From positions 1-37,306 of the forward strand of contig JAGBLN010000038.1 of assembly GCA_017635395.1 (NCBI GenBank): a DNA stretch of 37,306 nucleotides, in the 5' to 3' direction. Numbering within the stretch: position 1 is the first letter of the stretch; every line of letters starts with the position of its first letter. Shown piece after piece: positions 1 through 7,830 of this stretch. The notes under the pieces were generated by a model, which saw only the letters and a list, made by a program, of their open reading frames with translations, did not search any database and was not told the DNA's origin. Position numbers and translations under genes: made by a program. This DNA comes from Lachnospiraceae bacterium. GTDB lineage: Bacteria; Bacillota; Clostridia; Lachnospirales; Lachnospiraceae.

Positions 1-44
1 ATACCTTCGGTTTTCTGATTGTATTAACTTACATATCCGGCAAT

Positions 45-431
45 TTACATATACTGAGAAAATGCCTCAAGGAATGTAACTCCGCCAACAAAGATTATAT
101 AAATCAGCATGCCGGCTGACAGCAGAAGACCTACAATGCCACAGATGATACCTGCTATACTAAGGCCCTTTGACTGACCCTTCTTCTGTGCAACAACACC
201 AAAGATTATAGCCATTATTGCAGGAATAATGGTAATACCCATTGTACAATAGCAGCATACAATTGAAACTATGCCACATACAAGAGACGTAATAGCAAAA
301 CCACTGCTCTGCTTCGGCTCCTGAGGCATTCCGCCATTATAACCATAATTTCCGTTAGGCATACCACCCTGATATCCGTTATTCATAGGGCCGCCCTGAT
401 TTCCATAATTGTTGTAGCCGTTATTGTCCAT
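45..431 (-). CDS. DUF4190-type small membrane protein with Gly/Asn/Tyr-rich N-terminus
   Basis: A 128-residue protein. The first 40 or so residues are almost all Gly, Asn, Tyr, Met and Pro (NNGY, GGMPNGNYGYNGG) and look disordered. A hydrophobic part follows, with two likely membrane segments near residues 46-76 and 88-116, split by the short basic loop QKKGQSKG. A low-complexity soluble head followed by two hydrophobic segments with repeated ITSLVCGI / LSIAGIICGI motifs is typical of DUF4190 proteins, whose function is not known. The start is supported by AAGGAGG a few bases before ATG. It lies downstream of the PFOR gene on the same strand but is separated from it by a hairpin terminator, so it is probably transcribed alone. 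Role not inferred. Confidence 0.75.
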   Translation of the reverse strand: MDNNGYNNYGNQGGPMNNGYQGGMPNGNYGYNGGMPQEPKQSSGFAITSLVCGIVSIVCCYCTMGITIIPAIMAIIFGVVAQKKGQSKGLSIAGIICGIVGLLLSAGMLIYIIFVGGVTFLEAFSQYM

Positions 432-547
432 TGTTTTCCTCCTTAATGATCAGTGACAATTAGCGTATCTCCACATAGCTGCGCCGGGTTCATAACAAAA
501 ACACTCAACGCAACCATACTGTCCCATTTTATCATATCTGATCTCGA

Positions 548-583
548 ACGTCAAAATCCGGCGGACATTTTTGCCCGCCGGAT
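548..583 (-). terminator. Terminator after the PFOR gene
   Basis: A 9-bp perfect stem (ATCCGGCGG at 556-564 paired with CCGCCGGAT at 575-583) has a 10-base loop. On the minus strand it is followed by TTTTGACG. It starts 38 bases after the PFOR stop codon. The T-run is short, so strength is uncertain. On the plus strand a CTTTT also follows, so it may act both ways, but no plus-strand gene approaches it. Confidence 0.7.
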
Positions 584-620
584 CTTTTAATTAAGTATTA
601 GCTATGAAACTGTTTTCAGC

Positions 621-3600
621 TTAGTTCTTTGAATACAGTTCAACGAGATTTGAAAGGTGAGTAAACCTCTCCTTTGCAGCCTCTTCTGCTTCCTTGAAGA
701 GCTCTCCTGCCTTCTCCTTATTAACCTTGGAAAGAGCGGTGTAACGAGCTTCTCCGCCGATGAAGTCAGCGTAAGGAACTGTTGCAGCCTTGGAATCAAG
801 AGTGAACTTCTTCTCAGCAGTAGGATTGAACCTGAACAGATGCCAGTAACCAGCATCAACAGCCTTCTTCTCTTCTGCCATAGCAGCGCCCATACCAGCC
901 TTAATTCTGTGGTTGATACAAGGAGCATAACCAATGATGAGTGAAGGTCCATGATAGCTCTCAGCTTCCTTGATAGCCTTAACGAGCTGGTTAGGATTAG
1001 CACCCATTGCAACCTGTGCAACGTATACATAACCGTAGCTCATTGCTATACCTGCAAGATCCTTCTGCTTGATAGCCTTACCGCCTGCAGCGAACTGAGC
1101 AACGGCACCGATAGGAGTAGCCTTTGAAGACTGTCCGCCGGTATTTGAGTAAACCTCAGTGTTGAATACGAATACGTTTACATCCTCACCGGAAGCAAGT
1201 ACGTGGTCGAGACCACCGAATCCGATATCGAATGACCATCCGTCACCACCGAAGATCCACTGTGACTTCTTAGCAGCGTAATCCTTGTTCTTGATGATCT
1301 CCTTAGCATGTGCGCTGGAATCATTTGCGATAGCAGCAAGGAGCTTGTCTGTAGCTTCAGTATTCTTTAAGGTCTCATCGAATGTAGCAAGGTACTCATC
1401 GATAGCAGCCTTGATGTTAGCATCAGATGTCTCAGCAGCAAGTGCCTCAACCTCATCCTTTACATTGCCGCGGAGTGTCTTCTGTGCAAGATACATACCG
1501 AAACCGAACTCTGCGTTATCCTCGAAGAGTGAGTTAGCCCATGCAGGACCCTGACCCTTCTTGTTGGTTGTGTAAGGTGTTGAAGGTGAAGAGTTACCCC
1601 AGATGGATGAGCATCCGGTTGCATTTGCAATGTACATTCTGTCACCATACAGCTGTGTAACGAGCTTAGCATAAGGCGTCTCACCGCAGCCTGCGCATGC
1701 GCCTGAGAACTCAAGATAAGGCTGTCTGAACTGTGATCCCTTAACGGTATCCATTCCGAACTTGCTTATTACTTCTGCCTTCTCATCAAGCTCTACAGCG
1801 AAATCGAAGTACTTCTGCTGTGCCTTGAGTGCATCATCAAGAGTCTGCATAGCAAGAGTCTTAACACCGGCCTCAACATTCTTAGGAGCCTTATTAGCAG
1901 GACAAACATTTGCACAAGATCCGCATCCAAGGCAGTCCATCTGAGATACAACGATGGAGAACTTGTATCCGGGCATACCTGTAAGTTCCTTAAGCTGCAT
2001 GCCTTCAGGAGCCTTAGCTGCTTCTTCATCAGTAAGAGCAACGGAACGGATAGCTGCGTGAGGACATACATAAGAGCACTGCTGACACTCGATACAGGTA
2101 TCAGGATTCCATACGGGAACTGCTACGGAAACTCCGCGCTTCTCGAATGCTGCTGTACCTGAAGGTGTAGAACCATCAGTGTAAGTCATTGTTACGGATA
2201 CAGGGATGCTGTTACCTTCCTGTGAAGATACAGGGATCTGGATGTTGTTTACGAAATCCTGAACTTCCTTGCTTCCCTTTGTAGCCTTAGGATAATCAAG
2301 ACCTTCGTCAGCACCGTTAGCCCATGAATCAGGAACCTTAACTTCTACGACGCCGGTAGCACCGAGGTCGATAGCATTCCAGTTCTTCTGAACTACGTCA
2401 TCACCCTTAAGACCATAGGTCTTCTTAGCGGCAGCCTTCATAAGCTCGATAGCCTTCTCCTCAGGGATGATGCCTGTAAGCTTGAAGAATGCGGACTGAA
2501 GAATAGTATTGATTCTTGTAGGTCCCATGCCGGACTCGATACCAAGCTTTGTACCGTTGATGGTATAGAACTTGATCTTGTGGTCATAGATGTACTTCTT
2601 AACCTGGCCGGGAAGATGGCTGTCAAGCTCTTCGCCTTCCCAAGGGCAGTTGAGGAGGAATGTACCACCGTCAACAAGCTCCTGAACCATGTTGTACTTT
2701 CTTACGTATGCAGCATTGTGGCATGCTACGAAATTAGCCTTATGGATAAGGTAAGTAGACTTGATGGGCTTCTTACCGAATCTTAAGTGAGACATTGTGA
2801 TACCGCCAGACTTCTTTGAATCATAATCAAAGTATGCCTGTGCGAACATGTCTGTGTTGTCACCGATGATCTTGATGGAGTTCTTGTTTGCGCCGACTGT
2901 ACCGTCTGCACCGAGACCCCAGAACTTACAGCAAACTGTTCCTTCAGGAGTTGTAACAAGAGGCTCACCTGCATCAAGTGAAAGATGTGTAACATCATCG
3001 TTGATACCAAGTGTGAATTTCTTCTTATCTGTGTTGTGATATACAGCAACGATCTGCTCGGGTGTAGTATCCTTTGAACCAAGACCATAACGGCCTGTGA
3101 ATACCTTAACGCCTGCGAACTTGTCATCACTCATAAGTGCACTCTTAACATCAAGTGCCAGAGGCTCGTCGATACATCCGGGCTCCTTTGTACGGTCAAG
3201 TACAGAGATAGTCTTTACGCTTGCAGGGATAGCACCTAAGAATGCTTCTACAGAGAAAGGTCTGTAAAGTCTTACCTTGATAAGACCAACCTTCTCGCCC
3301 TTTGCAGCAAGATAATCGATAGTCTCTTCGATAGTATCGTTAACAGATCCCATTGCAACTATTACATGCTCTGCATCAGCAGCACCATAGTAGTTGAAAA
3401 GCTTGTAATCTGTACCGATCTTAGCATTGATCTTGTCCATGTATTCCTGAACGATAGCAGGAAGCTCATCATAAGCAGTGTTGCAAGACTCTCTTGACTG
3501 GAAGAAGATATCAGGGTTCTGAGCGGATCCCATTTCACGAGGGTGATTAGGATTAAGAGCACCTGCTCTGAACTCCTCGATAGCCTTCATATCGATGATG

Positions 3601-4178
3601 TCATCGAAATCCTCATTTGACCAGATATCGATCTTCTGAATCTCGTGAGAAGTGCGGAAACCATCAAAGAAATTAATGAAAGGAAGACGTCCCTTGATAG
3701 CTGCAAGATATGCAACAGGTGTAAGGTCCATAACTTCCTGAACGGAAGACTCGCAAAGCATTGCACAGCCTGTCTGTCTGCAGGCATATACATCGGAGTG
3801 ATCACCGAAGATATTAAGTGCATGTGATGCGATACAACGTGCAGCCACATTTACAACGCCCGGGAGTCTCTCACCGGCTATCTTATACAGGTTCGGGATC
3901 ATAAGAAGAAGACCCTGAGATGCTGTGTAAGTTGATGTGAGTGCACCGGCTACCAGTGAACCGTGTACAGTACCGGAAGCACCTGCTTCGGATTCCATCT
4001 CGACGATCTTAACCGTCTTGCCGAAATAGTTCTTCCTGCCCTGAGTTGCCCACTCGTCGGTGTGTTCCGCCATAGGTGATGACGGGGTGATGGGATAGAT
4101 GGCAGCTGTATCTGTAAAGATATAACCAGCATGTGCGGCAGCTTCGTTACCATCCATCGTCTTCTTGCTTCTTGCCAT
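621..4178 (-). CDS. nifJ: Pyruvate:ferredoxin (flavodoxin) oxidoreductase
   Basis: Decarboxylates pyruvate to acetyl-CoA and CO2, passing electrons to ferredoxin or flavodoxin. It is the main pyruvate-oxidising step of fermentative anaerobes and acts in the cytoplasm. The protein is 1185 residues, the usual length of the single-chain homodimeric form. The N-terminal thiamine domain has YPITPSSPMAE near residue 28. Two 4Fe-4S motifs follow: CIECQQCSYVCP (695-706) and CLGCGSCANVCP (749-760). The C-terminal half has further cluster cysteines (CAGCGE near 828; C856) and the thiamine-binding stretch GGDGWSFDIGFGG. The ATG at 4178 follows AAGGAGGAAATAAAT; the open frame extends 25 codons further upstream, but those codons have no ribosome binding site and do not look like PFOR. 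It appears monocistronic, with a promoter at 4269-4297 and a hairpin terminator downstream. Confidence 0.97.
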   Translation of the reverse strand: MARSKKTMDGNEAAAHAGYIFTDTAAIYPITPSSPMAEHTDEWATQGRKNYFGKTVKIVEMESEAGASGTVHGSLVAGALTSTYTASQGLLLMIPNLYKIAGERLPGVVNVAARCIASHALNIFGDHSDVYACRQTGCAMLCESSVQEVMDLTPVAYLAAIKGRLPFINFFDGFRTSHEIQKIDIWSNEDFDDIIDMKAIEEFRAGALNPNHPREMGSAQNPDIFFQSRESCNTAYDELPAIVQEYMDKINAKIGTDYKLFNYYGAADAEHVIVAMGSVNDTIEETIDYLAAKGEKVGLIKVRLYRPFSVEAFLGAIPASVKTISVLDRTKEPGCIDEPLALDVKSALMSDDKFAGVKVFTGRYGLGSKDTTPEQIVAVYHNTDKKKFTLGINDDVTHLSLDAGEPLVTTPEGTVCCKFWGLGADGTVGANKNSIKIIGDNTDMFAQAYFDYDSKKSGGITMSHLRFGKKPIKSTYLIHKANFVACHNAAYVRKYNMVQELVDGGTFLLNCPWEGEELDSHLPGQVKKYIYDHKIKFYTINGTKLGIESGMGPTRINTILQSAFFKLTGIIPEEKAIELMKAAAKKTYGLKGDDVVQKNWNAIDLGATGVVEVKVPDSWANGADEGLDYPKATKGSKEVQDFVNNIQIPVSSQEGNSIPVSVTMTYTDGSTPSGTAAFEKRGVSVAVPVWNPDTCIECQQCSYVCPHAAIRSVALTDEEAAKAPEGMQLKELTGMPGYKFSIVVSQMDCLGCGSCANVCPANKAPKNVEAGVKTLAMQTLDDALKAQQKYFDFAVELDEKAEVISKFGMDTVKGSQFRQPYLEFSGACAGCGETPYAKLVTQLYGDRMYIANATGCSSIWGNSSPSTPYTTNKKGQGPAWANSLFEDNAEFGFGMYLAQKTLRGNVKDEVEALAAETSDANIKAAIDEYLATFDETLKNTEATDKLLAAIANDSSAHAKEIIKNKDYAAKKSQWIFGGDGWSFDIGFGGLDHVLASGEDVNVFVFNTEVYSNTGGQSSKATPIGAVAQFAAGGKAIKQKDLAGIAMSYGYVYVAQVAMGANPNQLVKAIKEAESYHGPSLIIGYAPCINHRIKAGMGAAMAEEKKAVDAGYWHLFRFNPTAEKKFTLDSKAATVPYADFIGGEARYTALSKVNKEKAGELFKEAEEAAKERFTHLSNLVELYSKN

Positions 4179-4268
4179 ATTTATTTCCTCCTTATTAAAT
4201 TTTATGATGCCAAGAACAGAAAAAAAGAACCCGACACCATTATGCAAGTACAAAATATGTCGCTTGCT

Positions 4269-4297
4269 ATCTTACCATTAAACGTCGAAAAAGTAAA
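4269..4297 (-). promoter_or_regulatory. Probable sigma-A promoter of the PFOR gene
   Basis: On the minus strand TTTACT (4297-4292), a 17-base spacer and TAAGAT (4274-4269), with TGG before the -10 giving an extended -10 element. The predicted transcript has a leader of about 84 bases before the ATG at 4178. Confidence 0.5.
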
Positions 4298-4304
4298 CAA
4301 AAGC

Positions 4305-4319
4305 CGTGCATAATGCACG
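4305..4319. promoter_or_regulatory. 15-bp palindrome just upstream of the PFOR promoter
   Basis: CGTGCAT-A-ATGCACG is a perfect inverted repeat, 7+1+7. It ends 7 bp upstream of the predicted -35 box of the PFOR gene, a position where an activator or repressor could bind. It could instead be a weak hairpin after the upstream nucleosidase gene, since GCTTTTG follows it on the minus strand. The binding protein is unknown. Confidence 0.4.
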
Positions 4320-4339
4320 ACTATTTTTGGTTATTTTGT

Positions 4340-4373
4340 CTAACGCAAATTAGATATATCTATTGCAAGTTAG
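4340..4373. promoter_or_regulatory. 34-bp imperfect palindrome between mtnN and the PFOR gene
   Basis: CTAAC at the left end pairs with GTTAG at the right, around a perfect 12-bp core TAGATATATCTA (4351-4362). The rest of the arms match only partly. It lies 32 bp past the mtnN stop codon and about 43 bp upstream of the predicted PFOR -35 box. Spaced, symmetric arms suit a dimeric regulator. No regulator is assigned. Confidence 0.35.
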
Positions 4374-4404
4374 GCATGTATTACCGTTTTGCACGGTATT
4401 CAGA

Positions 4405-5127
4405 TCACTTACCATACCTTCCGATAAACATATCCACCAGTTCGGCAGTATTGTCTGCTGCCATCCTGCTGAATTCACCGTAATCCATTGTAGAATCCTC
4501 GTTTGCCGAATCCGATATGGCCCTGACCACGCCAAACCTGACTTCATTTACGCAGCACACCTGTGCTATGGCCGCGCCTTCCATCTCGCAGGCAACCGCC
4601 TGGAATTCGTCTACTATGGACTTCTTAAGCCCGCTGTCAGCCACGAAGATATCACCGGAAGCAACTGTTCCCTTTATGGCATGAAGGGCCTTTTTCCCTT
4701 CCTTTTCGCGCTCAAGGTTAACCAGTTCCAGGCATTCCTTTATAAGGTCTATGACTTTGGAATTTGCAGGGAAGAACCTGTAATCACTGCCGTAAAGCTG
4801 GCCCTTTTTTAAGCCCAGTGCCGTCACATCCATATCGTGCTGCACCAGCTGTTCGGCCATCACGATGTCACCTATGGAAAGATCCGTACTAAGGCTTCCT
4901 GCCACTCCCACGTTCAGTATCACCTCGGGGTGAAAATTGTCAATCATAGCCTGGGTGCAGATTGCCGCAAAAACCTTTCCGGCACCGCTCACGGCCATTA
5001 CCACATCTGCTCCCTTTTTCTTTCCCAGGGTATAAACAACACCGGCATGTTTTTCTTCTGTTATGTCAGTCATGCCCTCCCTGATCTTCTCAATCTCAAG
5101 CTCCATTGCACAAATAATACCTATCAT
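4405..5127 (-). CDS. mtnN: 5'-methylthioadenosine/S-adenosylhomocysteine nucleosidase
   Basis: Hydrolyses the glycosidic bond of methylthioadenosine, S-adenosylhomocysteine and 5'-deoxyadenosine, recycling by-products of methylation, polyamine synthesis and radical-SAM enzymes. In bacteria with LuxS it also feeds autoinducer-2 synthesis. The 240 residues show the family start MIGIICAMELE (general acid/base region, E9), the ribose-binding methionine-glutamate pair in CEMEGAA (E183), and the catalytic aspartate in ISDSA (D206). GVAGSL near 74-79 is also typical. ATG follows AGGAGGAATT. It is the last gene of the long minus-strand run; 59 bp separate it from the upstream AlgX-like gene. A short TACCGT/ACGGTA stem follows its stop without a T-run, so no clear terminator is seen. 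Confidence 0.95.
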   Translation of the reverse strand: MIGIICAMELEIEKIREGMTDITEEKHAGVVYTLGKKKGADVVMAVSGAGKVFAAICTQAMIDNFHPEVILNVGVAGSLSTDLSIGDIVMAEQLVQHDMDVTALGLKKGQLYGSDYRFFPANSKVIDLIKECLELVNLEREKEGKKALHAIKGTVASGDIFVADSGLKKSIVDEFQAVACEMEGAAIAQVCCVNEVRFGVVRAISDSANEDSTMDYGEFSRMAADNTAELVDMFIGRYGK

Positions 5128-5186
5128 AATTCCTCCTTCTGCCGCATCTATACGGCTTTACAGTTCAACCCGGACACAGATCCGCT

Positions 5187-6341
5187 TTATTTTCCTTCTT
5201 CCGCAAGCGGTGATGTCTCATCCCAGGCAAGCAGTCTCTCCGGCAGGTATCTTTCTGCCGACTCCCATATCAGATACTTTGGCTTAGTGGTCTGTATCAG
5301 CGGCAGGTCATAATTATCATGCGTCGCCACATAAGTATATTTAAACGCCCCTGCCATGTAATAGTAAAATCCGGAGAATGAATCACATTTTATTACCAGT
5401 GTATCTCCTTCTTCCCTGTCCGTCATAAGACGCAGTATCTTTGAATCAGGCTCCGAAAAAATATGATATTCAATTATTTCCGGTGTCCGATCCACATAGC
5501 CGCTTAACTGATATTCCGTATCTTCACCGAGAACATCTGTCATCTTTATCAGCCGTTCAAGGTCTGCCGCATATCCCATTGGCGCCTGCTCCAGATCATC
5601 AAGATCGGCAGTCTTTATGCCACACAGCTCATCCAATAAAACTCCGGCTGTCACATAGGCCCCCCTGTGGTTCCAATGAGTATCATAGCGGAAATAAATA
5701 TCCTTACACGTACCATTATCCTCATCTTCCGCCTTTTGTGCAAGCATTGCTTCCGTGGGATCGATTATCACAAGATCCGAGTTTGCCCGCAGATAATCCT
5801 CTATCTGCTGCATACAGCTGGGATCCGCATGTGTTCCATACCTTTCCGGCATATATTCCGGATAAATCGTAGATTTGTTTGGAATGAACAAAAATACAAG
5901 CGTGGTTCCCCTTGCTTTCAGTTCATCACTTGTTGCGGTCAGGTCCGCACAGATCTTTGCCAGCTCCTCTTCCGTCAGGAGATTCTCCCCGGTATAGTCT
6001 GACAGGGGATCGCCTTCGGTTTCGCTGTTAAAATAGAGGAAATTATTTTTTCCCACTATTACTTTTCCTATTTCGCCTTCACGGAAAGCATACATGTCTA
6101 TTGAATTATTTGCCGTGATCAGCTGGCTCCTGAAGGGCAGATGGTCTTCAATATATGATGTCACTGCTCCCGGATATTCAGACAGGGCAGTTTCCTCTCC
6201 CGGCCACACTGCCAGAGGCCTTCCCTCACCTGTAGGATCAGCGTCCGCCAGGACAGGCGAAAGCACCAGCCATAAGGGATATGGCAGGAAAAGAAAAATT
6301 ACCATCATGACAATCCAGCATATTTTTACGCTTTTTTTCAT
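5187..6341 (-). CDS. AlgX/AlgJ-like (DHHW family) SGNH acetyltransferase partner of the MBOAT protein
   Basis: A 384-residue extracytoplasmic protein with one N-terminal membrane anchor (residues 9-30). The domain resembles the AlgJ/AlgX/DHHW family, which moves O-acetyl groups onto secreted polysaccharides after an MBOAT protein carries them across the membrane. The catalytic Asp-His pair sits in DTHWNHRGAY (D220, H222), and a nucleophile serine probably lies in CDSFSG (S321), in the order expected for SGNH-fold members. VIVGKNNFLYF near 94-104 is also family-like. The gene is 57 bp downstream of the MBOAT gene. No strong ribosome binding site precedes the ATG (AAAGG is 12 bases away), so initiation may be weak. 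The acetylated polymer cannot be read from the sequence. Confidence 0.8.
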   Translation of the reverse strand: MKKSVKICWIVMMVIFLFLPYPLWLVLSPVLADADPTGEGRPLAVWPGEETALSEYPGAVTSYIEDHLPFRSQLITANNSIDMYAFREGEIGKVIVGKNNFLYFNSETEGDPLSDYTGENLLTEEELAKICADLTATSDELKARGTTLVFLFIPNKSTIYPEYMPERYGTHADPSCMQQIEDYLRANSDLVIIDPTEAMLAQKAEDEDNGTCKDIYFRYDTHWNHRGAYVTAGVLLDELCGIKTADLDDLEQAPMGYAADLERLIKMTDVLGEDTEYQLSGYVDRTPEIIEYHIFSEPDSKILRLMTDREEGDTLVIKCDSFSGFYYYMAGAFKYTYVATHDNYDLPLIQTTKPKYLIWESAERYLPERLLAWDETSPLAEEGK

Positions 6342-6398
6342 TCTTTAATACAACCTTTTTATCACAGATCAACAACGATTATTTTCACTGTCCCTCAC

Positions 6399-7820
6399 CT
6401 AGAACCTGAAATATATAAAGGGATTATAAGTTCCGGCCGCAAGGGTTATCACGCAGTAAACAAATATCAGTCCGCAGAATATCAGTTCCGCTATGCTGCC
6501 CTTCCATTTCTCGGTAAGGTTAAGCTTCTGTCCTGCAAGCTGCAGCGGCCCGCATCCGATAATAGCAAGAATCCCTATTATGACTTTCTTTGCAGAAAGG
6601 AACCTGTAGGTCACATACGGAACAAGCTCCGGCGCATCATATATAAGGAACATCTTCTTTCCCAGAACATATATCGCATTCTGGGCTGTCGTAGTAGAAA
6701 ACATCACCCAGCCGATCACAACAACAAACAATGTATATATGTGTCCCACGATCCGGTGCTTATCCAGCCATTTTTTCAGGAATGCCCTCTCTATCACCAT
6801 AAAGAACGCATAATAGATTCCCCAGAGCACAAACTGGTATGCTGCCCCATGCCAGAGTCCCGTCAGGAAAAAAACTATCGCAAGATTTATACAGGTTCTA
6901 ACCTTACCCTTTCTGCTGCCACCCAACGGAATATAAACATACTCCCTGAACCATGCGCCTAATGTCATATGCCATCTGCGCCAGAACTCGCTGACAGAAG
7001 CTGACATATAGGGATAATTAAAATTCTCCGGAATGGTAAAACCAAACATTTTACCCAGACCGATAGCCATATCGGAATATCCGGAAAAATCATAGTATAT
7101 CTGCAGTGTATAGAATATCGCGCTGGTCCAGGCATAAAGTGGAGCCATCTGCTCCCCCTCCATACTCCAGAAATACGCCGTAGTCTGGGCAAGGGTATTG
7201 GAGATTATCACCTTCTTTGCAAGACCATATATAAAACGCCTGAAACCTTCTATTGTAAGATCTGCATTAACATCACGTTTGGACAGCTGCGCTTCCATAT
7301 CCTCATAACGGACTATGGGACCGGCTATCAGCTGCGGGAAAAATGAAATATACAGTGCAAGGCTGAACAGATTTTTCTGTGCCGGATACTTTCCCCTGTA
7401 CAGATCTATGATGTAACTCATAGCCTGGAAAGTAAAAAACGATATACCGATGGGCAGAGAAATGTATTTCAGTTCAAGTGGCGCATTTCTGAAAAAAGTG
7501 TCATTCAGGATACCGATGAAAAAATCGCAGTATTTATAATAGCCCAATAATAAGATGTTCCCGACAATTCCAAGTATCAACCAAGTCTTTTTTAACGTTA
7601 ATTTTGACGACTCTTCAGCCTTGCCGATAAGCAGTCCTGTCACATAATTAAAGAGTATGGAAAAGATCATAAGAAGAACATACACCGGCTCTCCCCATGC
7701 ATAGAAAACAAGACTTGCCGCAAGCAGCAGCAGGTTACAGACCCGGCCCCTGAAAACTCTTGACAGAACAAGAGTCAAAGGCAAAAACACCCATAAAAAT
7801 ATCATCGAACTAAAAACCAT
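6399..7820 (-). CDS. MBOAT family membrane O-acyltransferase (AlgI/DltB-like)
   Basis: A 473-residue polytopic membrane protein that begins MVFSSMIFLWVFLP, the usual start of AlgI-type proteins. It has many hydrophobic segments, the cytoplasmic-facing FWRRWHMTLGAWFREY motif (H284) and the conserved catalytic histidine in GLWHGAAY (H324). Family members take an acyl group, usually acetyl, from a cytoplasmic donor and deliver it across the membrane for transfer to an exported glycan. The adjacent AlgX/AlgJ-like gene supports O-acetylation of a surface or secreted polysaccharide. The start codon lies 10 bp after the rmuC stop, so the two are very likely co-transcribed. DltB itself is less likely because no other dlt genes are present. 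Confidence 0.9.
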   Translation of the reverse strand: MVFSSMIFLWVFLPLTLVLSRVFRGRVCNLLLLAASLVFYAWGEPVYVLLMIFSILFNYVTGLLIGKAEESSKLTLKKTWLILGIVGNILLLGYYKYCDFFIGILNDTFFRNAPLELKYISLPIGISFFTFQAMSYIIDLYRGKYPAQKNLFSLALYISFFPQLIAGPIVRYEDMEAQLSKRDVNADLTIEGFRRFIYGLAKKVIISNTLAQTTAYFWSMEGEQMAPLYAWTSAIFYTLQIYYDFSGYSDMAIGLGKMFGFTIPENFNYPYMSASVSEFWRRWHMTLGAWFREYVYIPLGGSRKGKVRTCINLAIVFFLTGLWHGAAYQFVLWGIYYAFFMVIERAFLKKWLDKHRIVGHIYTLFVVVIGWVMFSTTTAQNAIYVLGKKMFLIYDAPELVPYVTYRFLSAKKVIIGILAIIGCGPLQLAGQKLNLTEKWKGSIAELIFCGLIFVYCVITLAAGTYNPFIYFRF

Positions 7821-7830
7821 ATATCAATCC

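Noticed and set aside
4179-4253. N-terminal extension of the PFOR protein by 25 residues
   Set aside because: The extension has no ribosome binding site, covers the leader and the AGGAGG of the real start, and does not resemble PFOR proteins.
4179-4268. Terminator/antiterminator leader before the PFOR gene (GCAAG/CTTGC against CGACA/TGTCG followed by seven T)
   Set aside because: Each stem is only five base pairs and the loops are large; too weak to claim attenuation without folding and conservation data.
4382-4398. Terminator after mtnN
   Set aside because: TACCGT/ACGGTA form a six-base-pair stem but no T-run follows on the minus strand.
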